From Pseudomonas putida (GTDB lineage Bacteria; Pseudomonadota; Gammaproteobacteria; Pseudomonadales; Pseudomonadaceae), in contig CP124529.1 in the NCBI GenBank assembly GCA_029953615.1, forward strand, positions 434,001 through 498,000: a stretch of DNA of 64,000 bases, written 5' to 3'. Position numbers and translations under genes: made by a program. The notes under the pieces were generated by a model. The model saw only the letters and a list, made by a program, of their open reading frames with translations. It made no database searches and was not told the DNA's origin. This document shows positions 28,867 through 38,096 of the stretch, in pieces (position 1 is the first letter of the stretch; each line of letters starts with the position of its first letter).

Positions 28867-28900
28867 TGAAAACGCCCCGACTGGTTCGGGGCGTTTTCAT
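28867..28900 (+). terminator. Rho-independent terminator of fabAB
   Basis: GAAAACGCCCCGA-CTGG-TTCGGGGCGTTTTC forms a strong GC stem flanked by A and T runs, so it may work in both directions. It lies 18 nt after the fabB stop. Confidence 0.9.
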
Positions 28901-28909
28901 TTGTATCGC

Positions 28910-29020
28910 CTGTGCCGGCCTCTTCGCGGGCACGCCCGCTCCCACAGGGGCCCCATGGCATTCAGGCTTGTGGTGATCCTGTGGGAGCGGGCATGCCCCG
29001 TGAAGAGGCCGGCACAGGTC
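28910..29020. repeat. BIME: inverted REP pair
   Basis: Two REPs with CTCTTCGCGGGCACGCCCGC and its inverse, separated by about 35 nt, lie between the fabB terminator and the converging amidohydrolase gene, whose stop codon touches the end of the second REP. Confidence 0.9.
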
Positions 29021-30026
29021 ACTGGCGAACCTTGGGCAACACCGCCAGAAAATTCTCCCGGGCCACCTTGTTGGCCACCTGTTCCGGCAATGCATCCAGA
29101 AACGGCCTGAACCCGTGCATCTGCTCTCCCAGGCTGCCAAACCGCCCCACCACATCCGAGCCCAGCATGAAGCGCTCCGGGTACTTCTCGACCAAGGCCA
29201 GCCACGCCTTGCGAGGCACACCCTTGCTGTCCAGCAAATAGGGTTCCAGCACGCTCCACGACAGGTCGACGTACAGGTTCGGATAATCTTCCAGCAACCG
29301 CGTCAGCACCGGCAGCAGAAAGTCCATTTGCGTCTGGTGTCGGTGTATCTCCATGCTGCTGCCGGCATGCGCCCAGATGAATCGCGTGTGCGGGTGATTG
29401 CGCAGTGGCTCTTCGATCTCCGCCAGGTACAGCGGGTTGCGCTCGCGCTTGGAGGTGATGTTGGAATGCAGCAATACCGGCAAGTCGCGCTCGGCCGCCA
29501 GGTGGTAGATACGCGTCATGGCTTCGTTGTTGGCGCGCGGCGTTTCGCCCGTGGTCAATGCGGTAAGGTCGTCGTGGCGGGTGAACACCTCGCCAATGCC
29601 CTGCCACAGGCCCGGGTACAGGTCGAGCATGCGCTCGATATGGCTGACGGCATTCTTGTCGACCGGGTTGAAGCCGGTCAGGAATGGATGAAAGCGCTTA
29701 CGCTGCGCGTCCGGCAACTGCTGCAGTGCCGCAGCCACATAGGTATCGGTGGCGCTGTACCAGTAGGCATCGGCATCGTCACCGGCGTAGTAGCGCGGGC
29801 GCTTGGGCTCGTCTTCATGCCACTTCTTGGCCACCGGCACGCCGGAAATCATCGACTGCTCGATACCCGCAGCATCCATGGCCTTGATCAGCGCGGGCAT
29901 GCCTTCGCTTTCCTGGAAGAAGTCGACGTAGTGCAAATGGGCATCACTGTAGCGGTAGTCGCGCGCCTGCACCGCGTGGCACAGCGAGGCGGATAACAGC
30001 ACGCAGCCCAGCGCTCTGGCGATCAT
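29019..30026 (-). CDS. exported amidohydrolase-family metal-dependent hydrolase
   Basis: A 335-residue protein with an N-terminal signal peptide (ALGCVLLSASLCHAVQA). The metal-binding H-x-H is at H30/H32 (DAHLH); further likely ligands are a His in VLLHSNI, a His in IWAHAGSS and an Asp in LGSDVVG. This pattern fits the amidohydrolase_2 family of decarboxylases and hydrolases, here exported to the periplasm. The substrate is unknown. It converges on fabB and diverges from the pirin gene. Confidence 0.75.
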   Translation of the reverse strand: MIARALGCVLLSASLCHAVQARDYRYSDAHLHYVDFFQESEGMPALIKAMDAAGIEQSMISGVPVAKKWHEDEPKRPRYYAGDDADAYWYSATDTYVAAALQQLPDAQRKRFHPFLTGFNPVDKNAVSHIERMLDLYPGLWQGIGEVFTRHDDLTALTTGETPRANNEAMTRIYHLAAERDLPVLLHSNITSKRERNPLYLAEIEEPLRNHPHTRFIWAHAGSSMEIHRHQTQMDFLLPVLTRLLEDYPNLYVDLSWSVLEPYLLDSKGVPRKAWLALVEKYPERFMLGSDVVGRFGSLGEQMHGFRPFLDALPEQVANKVARENFLAVLPKVRQ

Positions 30027-30143
30027 GATGAAGCTTCCTTTTCCGGGTACCAGATCTCTAGACCTGCCGGCAAACGAGACGGTTCAGCTGCGGCAGGCAA
30101 ACCGCTATGCTTGGGGCATTTCCACCTTCCCTGGAGCCTTCCC

Positions 30144-31007
30144 ATGAGCAGCCCACTGGTCATTCGCCCACGTGCCGAATCGGTCGAGGGCCAACCGATC
30201 CTGCGCCCGCTGCCGTCGGCCCAGTGCCGCAGCGTCGGCCCGTTCGTGTTTTTCGACCACATGCTCGAAACCGACTATGCCCCGGGGCATGGTATGGACA
30301 TCCGCCAGCACCCGCATATCGGCCTGTCGACGCTTACCTATCTGTTCGAAGGGGCAATCCTGCACAAGGACAGCCTCGGCTCGGCACAGCGGGTGCTGCC
30401 TGGTGATGTCAGCTGGATGACCGCAGGTTGCGGCGTGGCCCATGTCGAGCGCACGCCTGAAGATGCCCTGGCACATGGTTCACGCCTGCACGGGTTGCAG
30501 GTATGGCTGGCGTCGCCACGCGAACAGGAGCAAGGCGCGCCCAGCTACAGCCATCACCCGGCGGCCAGCCTGCCGGTCAGCGACAGCCTGGGGGTGCGTA
30601 TCTGCATGATTGCCGGTAGCGGGTTCTGCCTGGAATCGCCGGTGCCAGTGCTGTCCCCTACCCTTTACGCACATGTGCGGATGCAGCCGGCGACTACCTT
30701 GCAGGTGCCGAATGAGCATGCGCAACGGGCGCTGTACGTGCTGGATGGCGAACTGCTGATGAACGATGAGGAAGTGGAGCCGTGCAGCCTGGTGGTGCTG
30801 CCGGAGGGCGAAGAGGTGACACTGTACGCGGAGGGTGAGTGCCAGCTGGTGCTGATTGGTGGCGCGCCGCTGGATGGGCCACGGCGGATGAACTGGAACT
30901 TTGTCGCCAGTGACGTGGAGCTGATCGAACAGGCCCGGGCCAAGTGGGCTGCGGGGGATTGGCCGGTGGTACCGGGGGAAACTTCGAGGATCGAGCTGCC
31001 CAGGTAA
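30144..31007 (+). CDS. pirin-family protein
   Basis: A 287-residue double cupin. The N-terminal half holds the pirin metal-site region (QHPHIGLSTLTYLFEG, then AHVERTPE), and the C-terminal half is a second cupin around ALYVLDGELLMNDEEV. Bacterial pirins are cytosolic metal proteins with quercetinase activity or regulatory partners; the role here is not evident. The ATG at 30144 (MSSPLVIRP) follows a GGAG site. It diverges from the amidohydrolase gene and is followed by a REP pair. Confidence 0.85.
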   Translation: MSSPLVIRPRAESVEGQPILRPLPSAQCRSVGPFVFFDHMLETDYAPGHGMDIRQHPHIGLSTLTYLFEGAILHKDSLGSAQRVLPGDVSWMTAGCGVAHVERTPEDALAHGSRLHGLQVWLASPREQEQGAPSYSHHPAASLPVSDSLGVRICMIAGSGFCLESPVPVLSPTLYAHVRMQPATTLQVPNEHAQRALYVLDGELLMNDEEVEPCSLVVLPEGEEVTLYAEGECQLVLIGGAPLDGPRRMNWNFVASDVELIEQARAKWAAGDWPVVPGETSRIELPR

Positions 31008-31008
31008 T

Positions 31009-31113
31009 TTTGGGGCTGCTTTGCAGCCCATCGCGACACAAGGCCGCTCCTACAGGGACCGCGCATGCCATGAGCCACGCTATCCCTGTAGGGCCGCACA
31101 GCGGCCCCCTGCG
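31009..31113. repeat. BIME: inverted REP pair, variant subtype
   Basis: Two elements with the variant stem ATCGCGACACAAGGCCGCTCCTACAGG or a shortened inverse, plus GGGGCTGC-like and GGGGCCGC-like outer stems, lie between the converging pirin and dienelactone hydrolase genes. Confidence 0.8.
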
Positions 31114-31116
31114 ATG

Positions 31117-31842
31117 TCAGCGCTGGAACACTTCGGTCAGCAGGTTGTGCATCGAGCGGAACGCCCGCTCCGAGGTGCGCCGGTCATACTGCATCTTGCC
31201 GGGCACATTGGCATTGGGGTCGGTAAACGAGTGCACCGCCCCGCCATAGCTCAGCAACTGCCAGTCAACCTTGGCCGCATTCATCTCCTCCTCGAACGCC
31301 GGCAACTGCTCCTTCGGCACCAGCGGATCGGAAGCACCATGCAAGACCAGCACCGAGCCCTTGATACGCTTGGCATCTTCAGGGTTCGGCGTGTCCAGCG
31401 TGCCATGGAACGACACCGCCGCGCGCAGATCGGCACCGCTACGGGCCAGTTCCAGGGCACAGCAGCCACCAAAGCAGAAGCCGAACGTGCCAACCTTGCC
31501 CGGCTCCAACAGCGCCTTCGACTGCCCCAACAGCTGCGCCAGGGCTTCCTGCATGCGCTTGCGCAGCTCGCCTCGGTCATTCTTCAACGGCATCATCGCG
31601 GCGCCGGCCTCGTCGGCGTTTGACGGGCGCACCGATTGCCCGTACAGGTCGGCAATCAGCACCACATAGCCCTTCTCGGCCACTTCCTTGGCGATGCGCT
31701 CGGCCCCTTCGCCAATACCCATCCAGTTCGGTGCCATCACCAACCCAGGGCGGCCCAGCGCACCCGGCTCATAGACCAGGCGGCTTTCGTAGGTCTTGCC
31801 GGACAGGTGATAAACCAGCGATTCGACGATTACTTTGCTCAT
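31117..31842 (-). CDS. dienelactone hydrolase-family protein
   Basis: A 241-residue alpha/beta hydrolase whose nucleophile elbow is GFCFGG, with Cys in place of Ser as in dienelactone hydrolases. A catalytic Asp (HGASDPLVP) and His (GGAVHSFTDP) follow. No signal peptide is seen. The ATG at 31842 has AAAGGAG at good spacing. The substrate need not be dienelactone; many members are general esterases. It lies downstream of htpG on the same strand, separated from it by a terminator. Confidence 0.82.
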   Translation of the reverse strand: MSKVIVESLVYHLSGKTYESRLVYEPGALGRPGLVMAPNWMGIGEGAERIAKEVAEKGYVVLIADLYGQSVRPSNADEAGAAMMPLKNDRGELRKRMQEALAQLLGQSKALLEPGKVGTFGFCFGGCCALELARSGADLRAAVSFHGTLDTPNPEDAKRIKGSVLVLHGASDPLVPKEQLPAFEEEMNAAKVDWQLLSYGGAVHSFTDPNANVPGKMQYDRRTSERAFRSMHNLLTEVFQR

Positions 31843-31867
31843 CAAGCACTCCTTTGGCACTCGTCAT

Positions 31868-31892
31868 AAAAAAGCCCGCCGAAGCGGGCTTT
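31868..31892 (-). terminator. Rho-independent terminator of htpG
   Basis: On the minus strand AAAGCCCGC-TTCG-GCGGGCTTTTTT forms a strong stem with a U tract, 14 nt after the htpG stop. Confidence 0.9.
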
Positions 31893-31905
31893 CCTATCCA
31901 TCAAC

Positions 31906-33811
31906 TCAAGCAGACAGCTCGACCAGCAGCTTGTTCAGGCGACGAACGTAAGCCGCCGGGTCCTTCAGGCTGTCACCGGCCGCCAGGGCCGCCTGATCGA
32001 ACAGGATGTGCGACAGCTCGGCGAAGCGGTCTTCGCTCTGCTCGTTGTCCAGCTTCTCGATCAGCGGGTGAGTCGGGTTGAACTCGAAGATCGGCTTGGA
32101 CTCCGGTACCTTCTGCCCGCTGGCTTCGAGGATCTGGCGCATCTGCAGACCCAGGTCCTGCTCACCGATCGCCAGGATCGCCGGGGAGTCGGTCAGGCGG
32201 TGCGACACGCGCACTTCAGCCACGCTGTCACCCAGCGCGCCCTTCAGGCGCTCGACCAGCCCTTCCTTGTCCTTGGCGACTTCTTCCTGGGCCTTCTTGT
32301 CTTCTTCCGAATCCAGCTTGCCCAGGTCCAGGTCGCCACGGGCAACGTCGACGAAGGCCTTGCCGTCAAATTCGTTGAGGTAGCTCATCAGCCACTCGTC
32401 GATACGGTCGGTCAGCAGCAGCACTTCGATGCCTTTCTTGCGGAAGACTTCCAGGTGCGGGCTGTTCTTGACCTGCGCATACGACTCGCCGGTGAGGTAG
32501 TAGATCTTGTCCTGGCCGTCCTTGGCGCGGGCCAGGTAGTCGGCCAGGGCAACGCTCTGCTCGCCGCTGTCGTCCTGGGTGGAAGCGAAGCGCAGCAGGC
32601 TGGCGATCTTTTCCTTGTTGGCGAAGTCTTCGGCCGGGCCTTCCTTCAGCACCTGCCCGAAGTTCTTCCAGAAGCCCTTGTACTTCTCGGGCTCGTTCTT
32701 CGCCAGTTTCTCCAGCATGTCCAGCACGCGCTTGGTCAGCGCGGTCTTCATCGAGTCGATGATCGGGTCTTTCTGCAGGATCTCACGCGACACGTTCAGC
32801 GACAGGTCGTTGGAATCGACCACGCCCTTGATGAAGCGCAGGTACAGCGGCAGGAACGACTCGGCCTGGTCCATGATGAATACGCGCTGCACGTACAGCT
32901 TCAGGCCGCGTGGCGCTTCGCGCTGGTACAGGTCGAACGGCGCGCGGGCCGGCACGTACAGCAGCGAATTGTATTCGAGCTTGCCTTCGACCTTGTTGTG
33001 GCTCCAGGCCAGCGGGTTTTCGAAGTCATGGCCGATGTGCTTGTAGAACTCCTGGTACTCCTCGTCCTTGATCTCGGTACGCGGGCGGGTCCACAGGGCG
33101 CTGGCACGGTTGACGGTTTCCCACTCTTCGGCCGGCTGTTCTTCGCCTTCGGCGGCAGCTTGCTCTTTCGGCAGCTGGATCGGCATGGCGATGTGGTCGG
33201 AGTACTTCTTGACCACGTTGCGCAGGCGCCAGCCATCGGCAAACTCCTGCTCGTCCTTTTTCAGGTGCAGAACGATGCGGGTACCGCGCTGTGGCTTGTC
33301 GATGGTGGCGACTTCGAACTCGCCCTCGCCTTTCGACGACCAGTGCACGCCTTCAGCGGCCGGCTGGCCAGCCCGGCGGCTGTACACATCGACCTTGTCA
33401 GCGACGATGAATGCGGAGTAGAAGCCCACGCCGAACTGACCGATCAGGTGCGAGTCCTTCTTCTGGTCACCGGTGAGGTTCTTCATGAAGTCGGCAGTTG
33501 CCGGACTTGGCGATGGTACCCAGGTGGGCAATGACGTCTTCGCGGCTCATGCCGATGCCGTTGTCCTCGAGGGTCACGGTACCGGCGTCCTTGTCGAAGC
33601 TCAGGCGAATCTTCAGGTCGGCGTCGCCTTCGAACAGCTCTGGCTTGGCCAGCGCCTCGAAACGCAGCTTGTCAGCGGCGTCGGAAGCGTTGGAGATCAG
33701 CTCCCGCAGGAAGATCTCCTTGTTCGAATACAGGGAATGGATCATGAGGTGCAGCAGTTGCTTTACCTCGGTCTGGAAGCCCAGCGTTTCTTTTTGAGTC
33801 TCCACACTCAT
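31906..33811 (-). pseudogene. htpG: HtpG (Hsp90) chaperone, frame broken by one extra base
   Basis: The N-terminal GHKL ATPase begins at the ATG at 33811 ([13 protein letters not shown]) with NIS-type motifs ([22 protein letters not shown]). The frame breaks near residue 105: the plus-strand sequence at 33498-33499 has one T too many. Removing it restores [19 protein letters not shown], and the rest of the protein continues normally to 31906, giving 634 residues, the family length. HtpG is an ATP-dependent cytosolic chaperone. All domains (N, middle, C-terminal dimerisation) are otherwise intact, so this is very probably a sequencing error. A terminator follows the stop. Confidence 0.92.
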
Positions 33812-33881
33812 GGTCTTCAAAACTCCGATCTGATGGCAGTTGACGCCTGGCGGCCATTTCGGGCTGCGCTAGCGGCGGATG

Positions 33882-34364
33882 TCATGCAGATGGGGGCTGC
33901 CCGGATGATTTCAAGGGCTTTTCCGGTTCGATCTTGAAATGCGCGCGGGCCGTGGCAATAGGCGATTGCCTGTCACCCTGCCAGGCGGTGATGGCTACAT
34001 TGGTCACCCGCCGCCCCTGACGCCACAGCTGGCACTGGGCGTAGGTATCGCGAAAGTGCCCGGCGCGCAGGTAGTCGATGGAGAAGTCGATGATCTTCGG
34101 AATGCTCGCGCTTTCGCTGTAGATCAGCAGGTACAGCGCCGCCGACAGCTCCATGAAGCCGGCGATCACACCACCGTGGATAGCCGGCAGCAGCGGGTTG
34201 CCGATATTGTCCTGACTGGCCGGCAGGCGAAACAGCAGGTCATCGCCTTCGCGCTCGCATTCGATGCCGATCAGGCCGGCATAGGGGATCAGCGCCAGTA
34301 ATGGCCGATAGTCTCCTACCGCATGGGCGGCGTTGAGCTGTTGGCGAACCTCGTACGGAATCAT
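33882..34364 (-). CDS. PaaI-like hot-dog thioesterase
   Basis: A 160-residue hot-dog-fold protein with the family segment IHGGVIAGFMELSAALYLL, where the conserved HGG and downstream Glu sit at the active site. It probably hydrolyses acyl- or aryl-CoA in the cytosol; the substrate is unknown. Its ATG overlaps the stop of the related upstream thioesterase gene (ATGA at 34361-34364), so the two are co-translated and may form a heteromer. Confidence 0.82.
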   Translation of the reverse strand: MIPYEVRQQLNAAHAVGDYRPLLALIPYAGLIGIECEREGDDLLFRLPASQDNIGNPLLPAIHGGVIAGFMELSAALYLLIYSESASIPKIIDFSIDYLRAGHFRDTYAQCQLWRQGRRVTNVAITAWQGDRQSPIATARAHFKIEPEKPLKSSGQPPSA

Positions 34365-34837
34365 GCCCCGCCCTCCTTCAGGCTGTTGCCGAAGCGAATG
34401 CCACCCTTGATCTCCTGGCCCAGGCGCATGAACGTGCCCACCACCTGGCAGATCGGCTGGTCAGGGTCGTCCTGGTAGGCCGTGCCACGGGTGAAGATGA
34501 CATCGCGGGTGACCCGGTAGCACTGGGCATGGCCGTATATATCCTTGCCGGCCTCGGCCGGGTGCATGTAATCGATGCGCAGGTCCAGCGTCGGGCACAC
34601 CTCGAAGCGCGGCAGCACGCACAGCGTGGCCATGCCGCAGGTGGTATCCATCAGCGTGGTCAGCGCTCCGCCATGCACCGCGCCAGTCTGCGGGTTGCCG
34701 ACGATGGCCGGCGACCAGGGCAGTACCAGGGTAATGCCATCGGCATCGGCTTGCGCCACGCGCATCTGTAACAACTGACAATGTTTCAGGGCCGAGAGAA
34801 AACGCTCGGCCATGGCCATCAAGGTTGAATCGCTCAT
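34361..34837 (-). CDS. PaaI-like hot-dog thioesterase
   Basis: A 158-residue hot-dog-fold protein with GAVHGGALTTLMDTTCGMAT, the PaaI-type active-site region in which Asp replaces Glu. It is first of two overlapping thioesterase genes and shares its family but not close sequence with its neighbour. The ATG at 34837 (MSDSTLMAM) is preferred; upstream residues in frame are not family-like. It diverges from the lipoprotein gene. Function in acyl-CoA hydrolysis is inferred from the fold. Confidence 0.82.
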   Translation of the reverse strand: MSDSTLMAMAERFLSALKHCQLLQMRVAQADADGITLVLPWSPAIVGNPQTGAVHGGALTTLMDTTCGMATLCVLPRFEVCPTLDLRIDYMHPAEAGKDIYGHAQCYRVTRDVIFTRGTAYQDDPDQPICQVVGTFMRLGQEIKGGIRFGNSLKEGGA

Positions 34838-34921
34838 TGGCTGGTTCCACGCGCATTGCCGCAGCGGCATAAAATCGTTAAAAAGTCTATATAGAACGGG
34901 GCGTTATATATGTGTAACCTT

Positions 34922-34939
34922 CGCGGAACTTATTCCGCG
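34922..34939 (+). promoter_or_regulatory. perfect inverted repeat in the lipoprotein-gene leader
   Basis: CGCGGAA-CTTA-TTCCGCG forms a 7-bp stem with a 4-nt loop, 52 nt before the lipoprotein ATG. The segment ACTTATTCC is repeated at 34954-34962. This may be a 5'-UTR hairpin or an operator. TCTATATAGA, a 10-bp palindrome at 34886-34895, lies upstream in the likely promoter region. Confidence 0.4.
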
Positions 34940-34991
34940 TAGTTGCACTCGAAGGAACAAGTCACTTATTCCACCAAGGAGAAACACCCCC

Positions 34992-35285
34992 ATGCGTAAA
35001 CCTTTTGCTTTTGCTCTGATGCTGGCCGCAGCCATGGGCCTGGCCGCTTGCGATAAAGCGAGCGAAGACAAAGCCCAGGACGCACAGCAACACGCCGAGC
35101 AAGCCCAGGAAAAAGCGGGCGAAGCTCAGGATAAGATGAACGAGGCCGCCAAGGAAAACGCCGAAGCCGCCAAAGATCAGGCCGAAGCCGAGCAGAAGGC
35201 CGCCGAAGAAGCCGCTCCGGCTACTCCGGCTCCGGAAGCCGCTCCAGCTACCCCAGCTGCTCCAGCCGAACCTGCCAAGCAGTAA
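34992..35285 (+). CDS. small Ala/Glu/Lys-rich lipoprotein
   Basis: A 97-residue precursor with a lipoprotein signal and a lipobox ending at C20 (MGLAAC). The mature part is a long charged helix rich in A, E, K, Q and D, likely a coiled coil, followed by an Ala-Pro tail (repeats of ATPAPEA type). The ATG at 34992 follows AAGGAGAAAC. It may span periplasm to cell wall as small helical lipoproteins do. I do not recognise a specific family. A terminator follows directly. Confidence 0.8.
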   Translation: MRKPFAFALMLAAAMGLAACDKASEDKAQDAQQHAEQAQEKAGEAQDKMNEAAKENAEAAKDQAEAEQKAAEEAAPATPAPEAAPATPAAPAEPAKQ

Positions 35286-35297
35286 TCGGCTAAAACA

Positions 35298-35327
35298 AGA
35301 AAACCCGACATTGTCGGGTTTTTTTGT
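35298..35327 (+). terminator. Rho-independent terminator of the lipoprotein gene
   Basis: AAACCCGACA-TTG-TCGGGTTTTTTT: a short GC stem and a run of seven T, 12 nt after the stop. Confidence 0.9.
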
Positions 35328-35352
35328 GCCTGAAACTTATGGATTAAACGTT

Positions 35353-36103
35353 TCAGGTACCAGGAGCGGTGTTCTCCCTGACGGGTTCTATCGAAACACT
35401 TTCGGTAGGTGTGAACACCATCACATCCAGCACATCCGAATGGAACTCGCGGCGGTAAAGAATCAGCACTACGCCGACACTCATGACCATGAATAACCAT
35501 GGGCTGATGAACCAGCTCAACATGGCCATGCCGAAGTAATAGGAACGCAGGCCCAGGTTGAACTGGTTGGCGGCAAGCGACAGCACCCGCGCCGCGCGCG
35601 AGGCGAATGCCTTGCGTTCAAGTTCATTGACCAGCCGTTCACCGATCATCGGCGCCGACCCCACCAGTACTGCCGCGAAGTTGTATTGGCGCATGCACCA
35701 GCTGAAGGTGAAAAAGGCGTAGACGAAGACCATGGCCAGGCACAGCAACTTGATCTCCGACATGCCCTGGGAGGTCTGCTGCACCAGCGGCAGGTCGGCC
35801 AGCAGCGACAGCGCCCGGTCGGAGGCGCCGAGCACGGTAAGGATGCCTGCGAGGATGATCAGGGTGCTGGAGGCGAAAAACGACGCGTTACGTTCGAGGT
35901 TGCCAATCACGCTGGCATCGGCGATACGGTTGTCGCGCAGCAGCATGCGGCGCATCCAGTCTTCGCGGTACAGGTGCAGCACGCTGGCCAGGCACGCGGG
36001 TGTCGCGCCCCTTCCAGATGGCATAGCGGGTGTAACCACCCCAGCACAGGGCGAACCAGGCGATGGCCAGCAGGTTGTTGAAATTGCTTTGGATGAAGTT
36101 CAT
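35353..36103 (-). pseudogene. DUF599 family membrane protein, frame broken by one extra base
   Basis: The N-terminal part starts at the ATG at 36103 (MNFIQSNFNNLLAIAWF) and continues to YAIWKGRDTR; the frame then shifts near 35994-35996. Removing one base joins it to CLASVLHLYREDWMRRML and yields 249 residues with about four transmembrane helices, as expected for DUF599. Function is unknown. The remainder of the coding sequence is undamaged, so an assembly error is likely. It converges on the lipoprotein gene terminator. Confidence 0.8.
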
Positions 36104-36204
36104 GCAGGGTTCCCGGGAGGGCCAGATACCTGAAGGATAGGGACCGCATTTCGACGCTGGCAAGCGGCAAAAGGCACACATCCATCCTGATATTTGCACC
36201 GCTT

Positions 36205-36311
36205 ATCCCGGCCTCTTCGCGGGCACGCCCGCTCCCACAGGTACACCGTCAATTCTGAGGCTTGCACTTTACCTGTGGGAGCGGGCGCGCCCGCGAAGAG
36301 GCCAGTACAGG
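36205..36311. repeat. BIME: inverted REP pair
   Basis: Two REPs (CCTCTTCGCGGGCACGCCCG and its inverse) separated by about 30 nt lie between the DUF599 gene's 5' end and the brnQ terminator. Confidence 0.9.
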
Positions 36312-36317
36312 CAAACA

Positions 36318-36350
36318 AAAAGCCCCGCATCCTCACGGATACGGGGCTCT
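36318..36350 (-). terminator. Rho-independent terminator of brnQ
   Basis: AGCCCCG-ATCC-TCAC-GGAT-CGGGGCT forms a long stem next to a run of A on the plus strand (T on the minus strand), about 65 nt after the brnQ stop. Confidence 0.8.
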
Positions 36351-36414
36351 TGAGTTTCCACCCTTGGCAAGCACCCTTCGGCTTGTGGCCGGTGCCGCCC
36401 TCAGGCTTCGACTA

Positions 36415-37728
36415 TCAGGCCAGCGCTTCGCGCGGCTTGCCGAGCATTCGGTCGCAGGCTACGGCGCCAACCAGGGTCACTACCGAAGGCACCAGCCAGG
36501 CCAGGCCCTGGTCGCTGAGCGGCAGGTGGGCCATGAAGTCCGGCAGCACGTGGGCAATGCTGCTGCCCTTGACCGCATCGACCATGCCGAACAGCAGCGA
36601 CACCAGCATCACTGGCGCCAGGATGCGGGTAGGCGAGTTCCACAGGTCCTTCACGAAGCTAAGGCCGACTACCACGATGCACGGCGGGTAGATAGCGGTG
36701 AGCACCGGGATCGAGAACATGATCAGCTTGGTCAGGCCAAGGTTGGAGATCAGCAGCGAGAAGCCCGCAAGGATCACCACCAGTGCACGGTACGACAGCG
36801 GCAGAATCTGGCTGAAGTACTCGGCACAGGCGCAGGTCAGGCCAACCGCAGTCACCAGGCAAGCCAGCGCGATCAGCACGGCGAGGAAGCCGCTGCCCAG
36901 CGAGCCGAAGGTGTGTTGCACGTAGGCATGCAGCACCGCCGCGCCGTTGGTGGCGCCAGCCGCGATTTCGTGGCTGGTTGCGCCCAGGCGGAACAGGCTG
37001 ATGTACACCAGGGCCAGGCCGACACCGGCGATCAGGCCGGCAATGATGGCGTAGCGGGTGATCAGCTTCGGTGACTCGACACCCCGCGAGCGGATGGCGT
37101 TGACGATGACGATACCGAACACCAGGGCACCCAGGGTGTCCATGGTCAGGTAACCATCGGAGAAGCCCTTGGAGAATGCTGCGGCAGCATAGGCCGGCTG
37201 CGCTTCACCAATGGTGCCGGCAGGCAGCGCGAAGGCGGCAATGCCCAGCACCGCCAAGGCGATGATTTTCAACGGCGCCAGGAAACGGCCCACGGTGTCG
37301 AGCAGCTTGCCTGGGTACATGGACACGGCCAGTACCACGAGGAAGTACACCAGGCTGTAGATGAACAGCGCCAGCGGGCTTTCGCCAGTCAGCGGCGCAA
37401 CACCCACCTCGAACGACACGGTCGCGGTACGCGGGGTGGCAAACAGCGGGCCCACCGACAGGTAGCACACGGCCGCCAGCAGGCCACCGAAGAACTTGCC
37501 GATCGGGCTGCTCAAGGCATCCATGCCGCCGCCGACCTTGGCCAGGGCAACCACGGTGATGACCGGCAGGCCCACGGCAGTAACCAGGAAGCCCAGGGCG
37601 GCCATCCACACGTGCGGGCCAGACTGCAGACCGACGATAGGCGGGAAGATGATGTTGCCCGCGCCTACGAAAAGCGCAAACGTCATAAAGCCAAGCGCCA
37701 GGATGTCCTGGCCTTTTAAAACTTTCAT
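36415..37728 (-). CDS. brnQ: BrnQ, branched-chain amino acid:cation symporter
   Basis: A 437-residue inner-membrane transporter with about 12 hydrophobic helices and the family's N-terminal signature ([18 protein letters not shown]). It imports leucine, isoleucine and valine with Na+ or H+. The ATG at 37728 has no evident Shine-Dalgarno, and a 52-codon frame ends with TAA directly before it, so translation may depend on coupling from that frame. It converges with nothing: sucCD lies on the same strand upstream. Confidence 0.93.
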   Translation of the reverse strand: MKVLKGQDILALGFMTFALFVGAGNIIFPPIVGLQSGPHVWMAALGFLVTAVGLPVITVVALAKVGGGMDALSSPIGKFFGGLLAAVCYLSVGPLFATPRTATVSFEVGVAPLTGESPLALFIYSLVYFLVVLAVSMYPGKLLDTVGRFLAPLKIIALAVLGIAAFALPAGTIGEAQPAYAAAAFSKGFSDGYLTMDTLGALVFGIVIVNAIRSRGVESPKLITRYAIIAGLIAGVGLALVYISLFRLGATSHEIAAGATNGAAVLHAYVQHTFGSLGSGFLAVLIALACLVTAVGLTCACAEYFSQILPLSYRALVVILAGFSLLISNLGLTKLIMFSIPVLTAIYPPCIVVVGLSFVKDLWNSPTRILAPVMLVSLLFGMVDAVKGSSIAHVLPDFMAHLPLSDQGLAWLVPSVVTLVGAVACDRMLGKPREALA

Positions 37729-38096
37729 TTAAGGTAGTACCACACTGCTGAAATCGGGATTCGAGAAGGGATTTCCCCAAGGGTTGAGGGAAATGCTGCC
37801 CGGCTTGATAAGCCAGACCCGTTTAGCGTGTCGTTCCCTTTTGGGGCACGGGCACAGAGTGAGCGCGTAGGGTAACTGTTTTGTCACTTAAACGCACTGG
37901 CACAGTGCTGCTTGTCCGATGTGCGTATCTGTTTGTCGTCTGTGCAACCGGGGACGGTCAGAATTATCCCGATATCGGGAAATTCGTCTGTCTGAAAATT
38001 CCTATCAAACCCATCGAAAAATCCATATTGCCTACCCCCGGAAACGACAAAGGCCACCCGAAGGTGGCCTCTGTGCGCGTGGGGGGTGTAGCAGTA
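37729..38096. other. 368-nt gap between sucD and brnQ: brnQ leader, palindrome and sucCD terminator
   Basis: On the minus strand a GTG-initiated frame of 52 codons (37887-37729) ends in Val-Val-Leu-Pro with a TAA touching the brnQ ATG; no Shine-Dalgarno is seen before it. TCCCGATATCGGGA at 37967-37980 is a perfect 14-bp palindrome. The suc terminator lies at 38048-38073. I could not place a confident brnQ promoter. Confidence 0.5.
38048..38073 (-). terminator. Rho-independent terminator after sucD
   Basis: AGGCCACC-CGAA-GGTGGCCT is a perfect 8-bp stem 24 nt after the sucD stop, followed on the minus strand by TTGTCGTTT. It probably ends the sdh-suc transcript. Confidence 0.8.

Noticed and set aside
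27614..29221. Minus-strand open frame covering fabB
   Set aside because: Antisense to the clear fabB gene; passes through the terminator and REP pair.
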